A DNA stretch of 64,000 nucleotides from DASPRG01 sp963796125 (GTDB lineage: Bacteria > Nitrospirota > Thermodesulfovibrionia > Thermodesulfovibrionales > SM23-35). A model generated the notes under the pieces. That model had not been told where the DNA came from. It did not search any database and worked only from the letters and a program-made list of their open reading frames with translations. The stretch spans positions 61,459 to 125,458 of the forward strand of contig CAWCKM010000049.1 of the NCBI GenBank assembly GCA_963796125.1, in the 5' to 3' direction. Each line of letters opens with the position of its first letter. Within the stretch, counting starts at the first letter, position 1. The translations under genes were made by a program, and so were the position numbers. Shown here one piece after another: positions 1-8,711 of this stretch.

Positions 1-167
1 AAGTTTATAAAGAGAGGAAGAGAGAGCAAGAATGTTAGGACAGCAAAAAACAGGGCAGTCCATTTTACAAGTGTTTCATTGGATCTTCTGATAAGGGTGA
101 GAACCAGAGCACCAATAACGGGAAGAAAAATGACTGTGCTGAGAATCGGATAACCAAGATTATTCAT
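1..167 (-). CDS. nuoM: NADH-quinone oxidoreductase subunit M, N-terminal fragment
   Basis: Membrane proton-pumping subunit of complex I, cut by the window edge, so only about 55 N-terminal residues are visible. Read on the minus strand it begins MNNLGYPILSTVIFLPVIGA, a hydrophobic NuoM-type N-terminus. The ATG at 167 is chosen because AGGTGA lies a few bases upstream; an ATG at 182 in the same frame would add five residues. It follows nuoL by about 20 bases, the usual nuoL-nuoM order. The identification rests on the N-terminus and synteny. Confidence 0.85.
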   Translation of the reverse strand, partial: MNNLGYPILSTVIFLPVIGALVLTLIRRSNETLVKWTALFFAVLTFLLSLPLFIN

Positions 168-186
168 GATCACCTGTTCCATATCA

Positions 187-2100
187 TCACCATAACATTA
201 ACATAATTATGATCATTACCCCTGCGGCCATAATGATCGCATAGTGTTGAGCAAGACCGGTCTGTACCTTCCTGAGTGCCTCGGCAAACCTTCCAATGGC
301 CTTCGGAACACCGTTTACGATACCCTCTATGATCCTTGCATCTGTGATAGCACCGATAAAACTGTTCGCAACCCAGAGCGTCGGCTTGATGAGGGCATAG
401 TGATACAGTTCATCAACATAATATTTATTGAAAAGAATCCTGTAGATACCGCTGAAATTCCGTGCAAGCCTGACAGGTATTCCGGTCTTCACAAGGTAGA
501 AGATTGCTGCGATGACAAGTCCGGTAAGTGCAATGGACGTCGAAAGACCCATGATCGCGAATTCCTGAGCATGGGTGCCATGGAATTCAGGATGCCCGAC
601 AACAGGTTTTAGGAATTCTGCAAAGTGTGCACCTCCCCCCAGTACCGTGGGAATGCCAACCCAGCCAACACCAATTGCACCAGCAGCCAATATGATAAGG
701 GGTATAGTTATAACCGAAGGTGATTCATGGAGATGATGCTCCTCGTGATGAGTTCCGCGGAATTTTCCATGAAATGTAAGGAAGATCATTCTAAAGGAGT
801 AAAAAGGCGTAAAGAATGCAACAGCAGTAACGATAATCCATACAAACGTTCCTACTGAACTTCCAGAGGCAAATGCTGACCAGATAATCTCGTCCTTGCT
901 GAAGAATCCAGCAAGTCCGGGGACTCCTCCAGCGCTTAAGGCTGCTATGAACATGGTGATATAGGTAATTGGCATATATTTCTTGAGGCCGCCCATTCTC
1001 TGAATATCATTGTGGTGAACAGCATGGATAACACTTCCTGCAGCAAGAAAAAGCAATGCCTTGAAGAAGGCATGGGTATAAAGGTGAAAGACTCCCGCAG
1101 CATAAGCGCCAACTCCGCAGGCGACGAACATCATGCCAAGATGACTTAACGTGGAGTAAGCGATGATCCTCTTTATATCATTTTGGACAACGGCAATGGT
1201 AGCCGCAAAAAGAGATGTGACTGCACCAACAACAGCTACGACATTCATTGCCACAGGCGACAGGTTAAATATGGCATTACACCTTGCGACCATGAATACA
1301 CCTGCGGTGACCATTGTTGCGGCATGGATGAGGGCACTGACAGGTGTCGGGCCCTCCATTGCATCAGGTAACCATACATGGAGAGGGATTTGCGCTGACT
1401 TTCCGACAGCACCGCAGAAGAGGAGTAAGGCGATCAATGTTACTAAATTGACCTCATATCCAAGGAGATTAATGGTCTGGCCTGCAATGTTTTTAACCTG
1501 GGCAAAGACAGGAACATAGTCGACTGTCCCAAAGGTAAGGAATATCATGAATACGCCAAGGGCAAAACCAAAGTCTCCAAATCTGTTTACAATAAATGCC
1601 TTTTTTCCAGCATCGGCTGCTGCCTTCTTGTCAAAGAAAAAACCTATCAGGAAATATGAGCAGAGGCCGACACCCTCCCAGCCAAGGTAAAGCATTATAA
1701 AGTTATTTCCCATAACGAGCATGAGCATAAAGAATACGAAGAGACTAAGATAGGAAAAGAATCTATAATAGCCCTTATCGCCGTGCATATAGCCGATGGA
1801 ATATATAAAAATGAGGGACCCAACACCGGTAACAACGATGAGCATAACTGCCGTAAGCTGGTCAATGAGGAATCCGACTGATACTTTGAAAGAACCTGCA
1901 ATTATCCAGGTGTAAAGATCTTCGTTTATTATCTTTCCATGAATAACATCTATTGCGGTGATTACCGCTGCGATAAAGGAACCAATAATTGCAGCGCAAG
2001 AGAACCAGTGCGCCTTATCTCTGATGAGGCTTCTTCCAAAAAGGATATTGATAATGAATGCTGCGAGTGGTAAAAAGGGTATAAACAAATATGCTTTCAT
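187..2100 (-). CDS. nuoL: NADH-quinone oxidoreductase subunit L
   Basis: Largest antiporter-like membrane subunit of complex I, 637 residues, which is a normal length. The core contains the family's MLYLGWEGVGLCSYFLIGF segment (about residue 135), the conserved helix-break region GKSAQIPLHVWLPDAMEGPT (about 235) and HAATMVTAGVFMVAR. The C-terminus has the lateral-helix region and a final hydrophobic anchor. It couples quinone reduction to proton or sodium movement across the inner membrane. It lies four bases downstream of nuoK in the same operon. No frameshift is seen across 1.9 kb, unlike several neighbours. Confidence 0.97.
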   Translation of the reverse strand: MKAYLFIPFLPLAAFIINILFGRSLIRDKAHWFSCAAIIGSFIAAVITAIDVIHGKIINEDLYTWIIAGSFKVSVGFLIDQLTAVMLIVVTGVGSLIFIYSIGYMHGDKGYYRFFSYLSLFVFFMLMLVMGNNFIMLYLGWEGVGLCSYFLIGFFFDKKAAADAGKKAFIVNRFGDFGFALGVFMIFLTFGTVDYVPVFAQVKNIAGQTINLLGYEVNLVTLIALLLFCGAVGKSAQIPLHVWLPDAMEGPTPVSALIHAATMVTAGVFMVARCNAIFNLSPVAMNVVAVVGAVTSLFAATIAVVQNDIKRIIAYSTLSHLGMMFVACGVGAYAAGVFHLYTHAFFKALLFLAAGSVIHAVHHNDIQRMGGLKKYMPITYITMFIAALSAGGVPGLAGFFSKDEIIWSAFASGSSVGTFVWIIVTAVAFFTPFYSFRMIFLTFHGKFRGTHHEEHHLHESPSVITIPLIILAAGAIGVGWVGIPTVLGGGAHFAEFLKPVVGHPEFHGTHAQEFAIMGLSTSIALTGLVIAAIFYLVKTGIPVRLARNFSGIYRILFNKYYVDELYHYALIKPTLWVANSFIGAITDARIIEGIVNGVPKAIGRFAEALRKVQTGLAQHYAIIMAAGVMIIIMLMLW

Positions 2101-2104
2101 GTCC

Positions 2105-2407
2105 CTATCCCTTCATCTCGTGAATCTCGTCTACATGGGCTGTCGCCTTGTTCCTGAACAAGGCTATAACGATTGCAAGACCGATGGCAGCTTCAGCAGC
2201 TGCAACAGCAATAACAAAGAAAGCAAGTATCTGGCCTCTCATGTCCTGCAGGTAATGGCTTAAAGAAATAAGGTTTATGTTGACGGCATTCAGCATAAGC
2301 TCTATGGACATGAAGATGATAATGATATTCCGCCTCGACAGGAAACCAAAGACTCCTATAGCGAATACAACCGTACTGAGGATCATATACCAGCTTAACG
2401 GGACCAT
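2105..2407 (-). CDS. nuoK: NADH-quinone oxidoreductase subunit K
   Basis: Small three-helix membrane subunit of complex I, 100 residues. It shows the MrpC/NuoK pattern: VFAIGVFGFLSRRNIIIIFM, then the conserved glutamate in SIELMLNAVNIN, and a second acidic site in AAAEAAIGLAIVIALFR. These buried glutamates belong to the proton path in the family. It sits between nuoJ (three bases upstream) and nuoL (four bases downstream), which is strict operon spacing. Confidence 0.96.
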   Translation of the reverse strand: MVPLSWYMILSTVVFAIGVFGFLSRRNIIIIFMSIELMLNAVNINLISLSHYLQDMRGQILAFFVIAVAAAEAAIGLAIVIALFRNKATAHVDEIHEMKG

Positions 2408-2410
2408 ATC

Positions 2411-2923
2411 TTAACTCTTAAGCCTCCTCTTTGCCAGGACTACTGCACCAATAATGGCAACAAGAAGTATCACTGATGCTATCTCAAAAGGATAAAGAAA
2501 ATCCGTATACAATAACTTTCCCAAGACCTTTATATGAGATTCCTGTTTTATAAAGTCGACGGAATAAATACCTGGTTGTGCAATGACAAAAGATTTAATT
2601 GAAATCAGGATAACTACCAATAATCCAATTGCAAAGGTCAACCCTGTTGGCCATGCACCGATAAATCTGTTGATCCTGAGTTCTTCCCTGATATTTACTA
2701 ACAGCACAGCGAAGAGGAAGAGCACAAGTATCCCTCCTGCATAGACAATGAGCTGGATTGCCGCAAGAAACTCAGCATTCAGGATGAGGTATAAGCTTGC
2801 GATATGGAAGAAGAGTAAGAGCATCCAGAGGACACTGTGAATAGGATTCTTCCTCGTAATGACGAGGATCGATAGGACAATGATTGCAAAAGCAAAATAT
2901 GCAAAGAACAACTCAGGTATCAT
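2411..2923 (-). CDS. nuoJ: NADH-quinone oxidoreductase subunit J
   Basis: Membrane subunit of complex I, 170 residues with five predicted helices. The family hallmark is the stretch AEFLAAIQLIVYAGGILVLF followed by LFAVLLVN. Its ATG overlaps the nuoI stop by four bases (2920-2923), so translation is probably coupled. Its length and the lack of interruptions are normal for the family. Confidence 0.96.
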   Translation of the reverse strand: MIPELFFAYFAFAIIVLSILVITRKNPIHSVLWMLLLFFHIASLYLILNAEFLAAIQLIVYAGGILVLFLFAVLLVNIREELRINRFIGAWPTGLTFAIGLLVVILISIKSFVIAQPGIYSVDFIKQESHIKVLGKLLYTDFLYPFEIASVILLVAIIGAVVLAKRRLKS

Positions 2924-3451
2924 GACCTTTTTCCTCTAAATACTGCCTGTCCCGAAGGAGTTCCGAAATCATCAGACAATGGCCGCCAGAATTTCTTAAA
3001 ATATTCGTCTCCCTTTTTGCCAGGCATATATTTATCCCAATTTGATAACAGTCTGTCCTTTTTCAGGTAGAGCTCCTCTTTGTTATAGGAAGAAAATTCA
3101 TAATTCTCTGTCAGGACGACTGCTCCATAAGGGCATACCTCCATACAAAAACCACAGAAAATACATCTCAATACCTCTATTTCGTACTTTGTAACCTGTC
3201 CTTTTTCTCTGGTGACAGAAATGCACTGAGACGGGCAGATCGTAGCACAAAGCCCGCAGCCAACGCATTTAGCCTTGCCCTCCGGATTTTTTGCCAGGGC
3301 ATGCTCTCCTCTGTAACCCAGGGGCTATGGGACGTCTCTCCGTTGGATACTGAATAGTAACTGCATGAGAGAACATTCTCTTCAGAGTAAGGGCCATGCC
3401 TTTCAGTATCTCTATGAAGGATATTGTCTTTATCAGCTCTTTAGCAGTCAC
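2920..3451 (-). CDS. nuoI: NADH-quinone oxidoreductase subunit I, interrupted by one frameshift
   Basis: Carries the two [4Fe-4S] clusters (N6a/N6b) that pass electrons to NuoB. The first part starts at GTG 3451 behind AAAAGGAGT and reads MTAKELIKTISFIEILKGMA up to RRPIAPG. The frame then breaks at the CCC run 3317-3319 (plus strand). Removing one base there continues as YRGEHALAKNPEGKAKCVGC and on to CIFCGFCMEVCP, with both CxxCxxCxxxCP motifs intact. The product would be about 177 residues, normal for NuoI. I read this as a single-base insertion error rather than a real pseudogene, because everything on either side is conserved. Confidence 0.88.
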
Positions 3452-3462
3452 GCTGACTCCTT

Positions 3463-4545
3463 TTATACGAGTATTTTTATCAACCCGGTCACTACGATAT
3501 TAGCCAGTGATATAGGAATAAGAACCTTCCAGCCGATAGCCATGAGCTGGTCGTACCTGTATCTTGGTACGGTAGCCCTTATCCAGTAATAGAAAAAGAT
3601 AAAGGCATAGACTTTCAGGAGAAACCACACGATGCCCGGCACATAGTTTAAAAATGGTAATGCTTTTGTGATGTACCAGGGAATTGACCAGCCACCGAGG
3701 AAACATACTGCTGCAAGAGAAGCCATGATAAACATCGCAATATATTCACCAAGGAAGAACAGGGCAAACCTGAAACCAGTATACTCAACAAAATATCCTG
3801 CAACAAGCTCGCTCTCAGCCTCAGGAAGGTCAAAGGGTGTTCGGTTTGTCTCGGCTATAGCAGCAATTGTGAACACAATAAAAGCTACAAACTGGGGTAT
3901 TACATACATCCCGTAAATTGAATCTCTCTGTGCCTTTACAATATCGTTGAGATTCAGGGAGCCTGCCATGATCATTACTCCAACCAGGCTTAGACCCATG
4001 GCAATCTCATAACTCAGAACCTGTGCTGATGACCTCAAGCCACCAAGGAAAGCATATTTGGAGTTTGATGCCCACCCTGAGATGAATATTCCATATACTC
4101 CAAGACCTGCTATGGCAAAGATGAACAGGAGTCCTACGTTAACATCTGCGATGACAAAATTTTGGGAAAAAGGGATAACAGCAAGATTAATCATTGAAGC
4201 AGCCATGAAGATAATTGGCGCAAGGTAAAACACCGGCTTATCTGCATCTGCGGGTATTATATCCTCTTTAAAGAACAGTTTTAAGCCGTCAGCAAAGGGC
4301 TGTAATAAACCGTGTGGTCCTACTCTCATCGGTCCTAACCTCACCTGCATGTGTCCGATAACCTTACGCTCGAAATATGTTGCGTATGCAACATGAAGTA
4401 ATCCGATACCGAGAACGACGGCAATCTTAATGATGATGATTGCAAGGTTAATTCCAAATTTTATTAGTGCATCAACCGTCGCAGGCGTTATTATGTTCGT
4501 AAGTATCCATCTCTTACCTGTCACACTCACCAAGTACGATGTCAA
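3463..4545 (-). CDS. nuoH: NADH-quinone oxidoreductase subunit H
   Basis: Quinone-pocket membrane subunit of complex I. It contains AYATYFERKVIGHMQVRLGP (about residue 55), the QPFADGLKLFFKED loop, AETNRTPFDLPEAESELVAG and the C-terminal TVPRYRYDQLM region, all family signatures facing the NuoD/NuoB junction. The first 15 or so residues at the chosen start are not typical, and the gene overlaps the nuoD stop by 32 bases, so the true start may lie slightly downstream. Here it follows nuoD directly: nuoE, nuoF and nuoG, which often lie between, are absent. Confidence 0.95.
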   Translation of the reverse strand: MTSYLVSVTGKRWILTNIITPATVDALIKFGINLAIIIIKIAVVLGIGLLHVAYATYFERKVIGHMQVRLGPMRVGPHGLLQPFADGLKLFFKEDIIPADADKPVFYLAPIIFMAASMINLAVIPFSQNFVIADVNVGLLFIFAIAGLGVYGIFISGWASNSKYAFLGGLRSSAQVLSYEIAMGLSLVGVMIMAGSLNLNDIVKAQRDSIYGMYVIPQFVAFIVFTIAAIAETNRTPFDLPEAESELVAGYFVEYTGFRFALFFLGEYIAMFIMASLAAVCFLGGWSIPWYITKALPFLNYVPGIVWFLLKVYAFIFFYYWIRATVPRYRYDQLMAIGWKVLIPISLANIVVTGLIKILV

Positions 4546-5981
4546 TCGTTCCTATGTTTGCTATTACATCTGCTACCAGATGTCCGGCACAAAGCCTTGG
4601 TAAAACACCGGCGTGAATGAAGGAAGGAGCCCTTACACTCATTCTGAAAGGCTTTCCTGTTCCATCGCTCACAAAATAAAAGCCGAGTTCCCCTTTCGGA
4701 ACTTCTGTTGAGACATAGAGTTCTCCCTGAGGAACCTTTGGCCCTCTTTTGATATATTCAAAATGCTTAACAAGATACTCCTGGGCTTTCTTAATTTCCT
4801 CAGGTAGCTGCTCAGGAGCTACAGCCTGATTCTGCCAGTTTTTCCTCACTCAGTCCTTTCCCTCCGGGAATGATAGTTAAGGCTTTAAACTTGCAGGTCA
4901 CAAAACAAGTTGCGCAACCGACACACAATTCCTGTTTTATTTTATGGGGTTGTTTCTTTTCACCAAAGATAGCTTTTGCAGGACATGCCCTCAGACACAT
5001 ACCGCATCCTTTACATGCCTTTTCAAGAATGAAATATGCATGTTCTTTTGTAGGATGGGTGATCGGCATCATTTTGTCCTTTGGCTGAAGGGTGAATGTG
5101 GGGGACTCTGCCATAATGGGACCAGGAGGCAGTTTTTCAATACACTGCCTGATGATGTTGTTCGATTGCCTCATTTCCAGCATTCTGCAACGGTATCTGT
5201 CGTAGGTATCACCTTCTGTACCAATAGGAACTTCAAACTCAACCTTATCATATGCATCATAAGGAAAATGTTTTCTGACATCATAGGAAACACCGGAACC
5301 TCTCAGTGTCGGTCCTGTAAGTCCCCAGTTAACTGCTTCCTCTGCAGAGATAACGCCAATTCCTATTGTCCTCTTGAGCCATATCCGGTTCTGATCTATG
5401 AGGGTTTCATACTCCAGAATCCGTGATGGAAACTCTTCTGTAAATTGATAAAGACTATCAAGAAATTCCTGTGAAACATCATTTCTCACGCCACCAATTC
5501 TCGGATAAGTGACAGTGAGTCTTGCACCACAGATCTTTTCGAACAGTTCAAGAATCCACTCTCTTTCTCTAAAACAATACAGGAACACTGTCATCGCACC
5601 AATATCAAGGGCATGGGTTGCAAGCCAGAGGAGATGGTTGGAAATCCTTGACATCTCACCAACGATAGTCCTTATAAACTTTGCCCTTTCAGGAGCCTCT
5701 ATCCCGAATAATTTTTCAACAGCCACACAATATCCAATATTGTTTGACATTGAAGAGACATAATCCATCCTGTCTGTAAGAGGCAATGCCTGGAAATAGC
5801 TCAAACTCTCTCCGAGCTTCTCAATTCCTCTGTGGAGATAACCCACATAAGGAGTAACATTGACAATTGTTTCACCGTCTATATCAAGAACAAGCCTCAG
5901 GACACCGTGGGTGGCCGGATGCTGCGGGCCCATATTTACATTCAGTTCTCTTGTTTCGAAAATCTTCTCTACCTGCTCCAT
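4514..5981 (-). CDS. nuoD: NADH-quinone oxidoreductase subunit D with an inserted 2x[4Fe-4S] ferredoxin domain (one frameshift)
   Basis: The 49-kDa-type catalytic subunit that forms the quinone site with NuoB. Residues 1 to about 305 are ordinary NuoD (NMGPQHPATHGVLR, GYLHRGIEK, RISNHLLWL, TYPRIGGVR, PTLRGSG). After PPGPIMAESPTFTLQPKDK the chain does not continue to the usual C-terminus but enters a dicluster ferredoxin domain with CKGCGMCLRACPAKAI and CVGCATCFVTCKFKAL, similar to the C-terminal domain of HndC/NuoF-like proteins. The frame then breaks in the T run 4839-4843. One base fewer joins it to the normal NuoD C-terminus (VPQGELYVSTEVPKGELGFY, then IGTIDIVLGECDR). Without that correction there are two ORFs, 4812-5981 and 4514-4849 (GTG start). 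The domain insertion is read directly; that it forms one polypeptide is inferred. Confidence 0.9.
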
Positions 5982-6574
5982 CCTATCCTTCCCACTCGAA
6001 TTCTTTTAACTCCTCTGATCTCTTCAGTACCTCGGTAAAACCAGTGCCAGTCTTTATCAAGCGCAGGACCTTTCAGAGGATAGTCTTTTCGTAGAGGATG
6101 TCCTTCCCAATCTTCAGGCAGAAGTATCCTTCTGAGGTCTGGATGTCCCTGAAATACTATACCGAACATGTCGAAACATTCCCTCTCATGCCAGTTTGCT
6201 CCTGCCCAGATAGGAGTAACACTGCGGATGCGCGGGTCATTTTCCGGAACCTGGGCTCTTATCCTGATTCTGTTATGAAATCTAATGGAATAGAGGTTAT
6301 AAACAACCTCAAACCTCGGTTCTTTTTTACCATGGTAGTCTGCGCCACAGAGATCCTGAAGGTGGTCAAAATTGAAAACCGGGTCATCGTGGAGAAATTT
6401 GCAGATTTGGAATATTCCGTCCTTCTTTACAATCACTGAGACCTGATCCCTGAAATTAGTGACCTCTACTACTTCCTCAGGAAATTTTTCCTTTATCTTT
6501 TCTGCCAACTCTGTTGGATCTATTCCCTTCTGAGGAATAGATACTCTTGCCAGTACTACCGCCAAGGACTCCAC
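5969..6574 (-). CDS. nuoC: NADH-quinone oxidoreductase subunit C
   Basis: Peripheral-arm 30-kDa subunit of complex I, 201 residues. The C-terminal half has the family signature WHERECFDMFGIVFQGHPDL followed by RRILLPEDWEGHPLRKDYPL. It is a separate gene and not fused to nuoD as in enterobacteria. It overlaps nuoB upstream (6556-6574) and nuoD downstream (5969-5981), so the genes are translationally packed. Confidence 0.96.
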   Translation of the reverse strand: MESLAVVLARVSIPQKGIDPTELAEKIKEKFPEEVVEVTNFRDQVSVIVKKDGIFQICKFLHDDPVFNFDHLQDLCGADYHGKKEPRFEVVYNLYSIRFHNRIRIRAQVPENDPRIRSVTPIWAGANWHERECFDMFGIVFQGHPDLRRILLPEDWEGHPLRKDYPLKGPALDKDWHWFYRGTEEIRGVKRIRVGRIGWSR

Positions 6575-7077
6575 CTCGCTTGTTCTTTACGTATCTTTTC
6601 CTGGAGCATCATCATACCCTCTAATAATGTCTCAGGTCTTGGAGGGCAACCAGGAACATATATATCAACAGGGAGAAAGGTACCACATCCCTGTACTGTA
6701 CTGTAAGTTCTGAAGACTCCGCCTGTGCATGCACAACTTCCCATGGCAACTACATACCTTGGTTCGGGAATCTGGTCATAAACCCTTCTTATAACAGGGG
6801 CCATCTTTTTTGTAACGGTGCCAGCAACAATCAAACAGTCAGATTGCCTGGGTGAGCCTCTGAAAATAATGCCAAACCTGTCGAAGTCATAGTGTGATGC
6901 GCCGACGGCCATCATCTCGATGGCACATCAGGCAAGGCCAAAGGTCACCGGCCATATTGAAGACAATCTCCCCCAGTTTACAATTTTGTCCAATGTAGTG
7001 ATGATAAGATTCGGGGGCAATATCTTCGTATCTTCTTCTACCTGAATAAGGCCAACTGTTGATGTATCAATCAGCAT
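6556..7077 (-). CDS. nuoB: NADH-quinone oxidoreductase subunit B with an in-frame TGA at a cluster-ligand cysteine
   Basis: Carries the terminal cluster N2 next to the quinone site. The frame starts at ATG 7077 (MLIDTSTVGLIQVEEDTKI) and runs into WPVTFGLA, then TGA (6930-6928), then CAIEMMAVGASHYDFDRFG. Every known NuoB has two tandem cysteines here (GLACCAIEMM); codon 50, which should be the first of them, is TGA. The later ligands are present (GSCACTGG and VPGCPPRPE), and the total length of about 173 codons is normal. No indel can explain the TGA because the frame is continuous on both sides. The possibilities are selenocysteine, a point mutation or a base-call error. If only the downstream part were translated (from ATG 6915), cluster N2 could not form. 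Confidence 0.9.
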
Positions 7078-7101
7078 TTTCTACCCTCTGTTTTTATTAT
7101 G

Positions 7102-7473
7102 TTAATCCCACTGAAATGCCTCTTTTTTCCAGGCATAAACATAACCGACAACGAGTATCAGGATAAAGATAACCATTTCGATAAAGGCATACATTCCGAT
7201 TTTGTCGAAAACCACAGCCCAAGGATAAATGAAAATTGCCTCAACATCAAAGATAACGAATAACATGGCAATGATATAGAACCTGATAGAGAACCTGTAA
7301 CGCGGCTCTCCTTTTGGGGTCATGCCTGATTCATAAGGCATGAGCTTTTCATAATATGGCTTTTTTGGTCTGAAAATAGTACCGATAAGCAAGGCACCAA
7401 GGCCAAAGGCCGTGGCGACCATAATAAAAATGAGAACCGGCAAGTATTCTGAAGGTAAATAGGTTCCAGGCAT
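7102..7473 (-). CDS. nuoA: NADH-quinone oxidoreductase subunit A
   Basis: First gene of the complex I cluster, 123 residues with three membrane helices. It carries KPYYEKLMPYESGMTPKGEP and the conserved FDVEAIFIYPWAV motif of helix 2/3. It is divergent from pntAA with about 120 bases between the two starts, so this gap should hold both promoters. No frameshift is seen. Confidence 0.96.
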   Translation of the reverse strand: MPGTYLPSEYLPVLIFIMVATAFGLGALLIGTIFRPKKPYYEKLMPYESGMTPKGEPRYRFSIRFYIIAMLFVIFDVEAIFIYPWAVVFDKIGMYAFIEMVIFILILVVGYVYAWKKEAFQWD

Positions 7474-7572
7474 AAGCGTTTACTTTTATACTCAAAAGCA
7501 TAAGTACTTGTCAAGTTAAAATTTGCACTTGCATAAAAAAAGATAAGATTCTGGAAATCCTCATAAATAAAA

Positions 7573-7581
7573 TGCTATAAT
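7573..7581 (+). promoter_or_regulatory. Candidate extended -10 promoter element of the pnt operon
   Basis: TGCTATAAT matches the extended -10 form TGnTATAAT. No convincing -35 hexamer lies 16-18 bases upstream. The pntAA ATG (7593) is only about 12 bases past the hexamer and has no Shine-Dalgarno sequence, so a transcript from here would be almost leaderless. Inferred from the sequence only. Confidence 0.4.
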
Positions 7582-7592
7582 GATCGTCCATT

Positions 7593-8699
7593 ATGTCGAT
7601 AAACATTGCAATCATAAGAGAAACAACGCCAGATGAAAACAGGGTTGCTCTGGTACCTGAGTCTGTAAAAAGGCTTACAGATAAAGGTTTCAAAGTGTAT
7701 ATTGAGAAAGGTGCAGGCGAGAACGCACACTATCCTGATTCATTTTATAAAGAGTCAGGCGCTGAAGTCTTGGAGAGCGCCAAAGAAGTTCTCTCCCGTT
7801 CCCAGATTATTCTCAAAGTTCAACCTCCAACACCTGAAGAAATAGATGCAATCTCTCCCGGAAGTTTTGTTATCGGTTTTTTGCAGCACTACAAATATCC
7901 GGAAAGAGTAAAGAAGATGGCTGAGAGAAATATCAATGCCTTTGCGATGGAACTTATTCCACGGATTAGCAGAGCACAATCCATTGATGCCCTTTCCTCT
8001 CAAGCTGCAGTCGCAGGATATAAGGCAGCAGTTATCGCTGCAAACCTGTCAAGCAGGTTTTTCCCTATGCTTACAACTGCAGCAGGAACTATCAGACCGT
8101 CTAAGGTTTTGGTTATAGGTGCCGGAGTTGCCGGTCTTCAGGCTATAGCAACCGCCAGGAGGCTTGGCGCGGTCGTGGAAGCATATGATGTAAGAAAGGC
8201 AGCAAAAGAGGAAATTGAAAGCCTTGGAGCACGCTTCCTCGAATCGCCCCTTGTTGCTGAAGGAACGGGTGGGTATGCGCGGGAACTTACGCAGGAAGAA
8301 AAAGATATGCAGCATAAATTCATGGCTGACAATATTGGGAGAGCTGATGTGGTGATAACTACAGCCCAGGTGCCGGGCAGAAAGGCACCGGTCATTATTA
8401 CCAGAGATATGGTTGAAAGAATGAAGCCTTCCTCTGTGATTGTTGATATTGCAGCAGAGAATGGAGGAAACTGTGAACTTACAAAACCAGGTGAGACTGT
8501 GGAATTCAGAGGTGTTCTCATATACGGGCCTTTAAATCTTCCCAGTACATTGCCAACGCATGCGAGCGAGATGTATTCAAAAAATCTTGTAAATTTCTTG
8601 AACCTCCTTACAAAGGATGGGAAAACCCTCGATGTGGATTTTAGCGATGAAATACTCCAGAAATCCTGCATAACATATAAAGGCGAGATAAAAATATAG
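7593..8699 (+). CDS. pntAA: NAD(P) transhydrogenase subunit alpha part 1 (NAD(H)-binding domain I)
   Basis: Soluble NAD(H)-binding component of the proton-translocating transhydrogenase, which transfers hydride between NADH and NADP+ using the proton gradient. It is 368 residues long, normal for the split alpha subunit. It starts MSINIAIIRETTPDENRVAL, carries the AlaDh/PNT N-terminal domain and the Rossmann motif VLVIGAGVAGLQAIATARRLGAVVEAYDVR (given here as separate well-known blocks), then QVPGRKAPVIITRDMVERMK and IVDIAAENGGNCELT. It is followed by pntAB after 12 bases with a good ribosome site (TAGGAGGTTTTTGAC). Confidence 0.96.
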   Translation: MSINIAIIRETTPDENRVALVPESVKRLTDKGFKVYIEKGAGENAHYPDSFYKESGAEVLESAKEVLSRSQIILKVQPPTPEEIDAISPGSFVIGFLQHYKYPERVKKMAERNINAFAMELIPRISRAQSIDALSSQAAVAGYKAAVIAANLSSRFFPMLTTAAGTIRPSKVLVIGAGVAGLQAIATARRLGAVVEAYDVRKAAKEEIESLGARFLESPLVAEGTGGYARELTQEEKDMQHKFMADNIGRADVVITTAQVPGRKAPVIITRDMVERMKPSSVIVDIAAENGGNCELTKPGETVEFRGVLIYGPLNLPSTLPTHASEMYSKNLVNFLNLLTKDGKTLDVDFSDEILQKSCITYKGEIKI

Positions 8700-8711
8700 G
8701 AGGTTTTTGAC

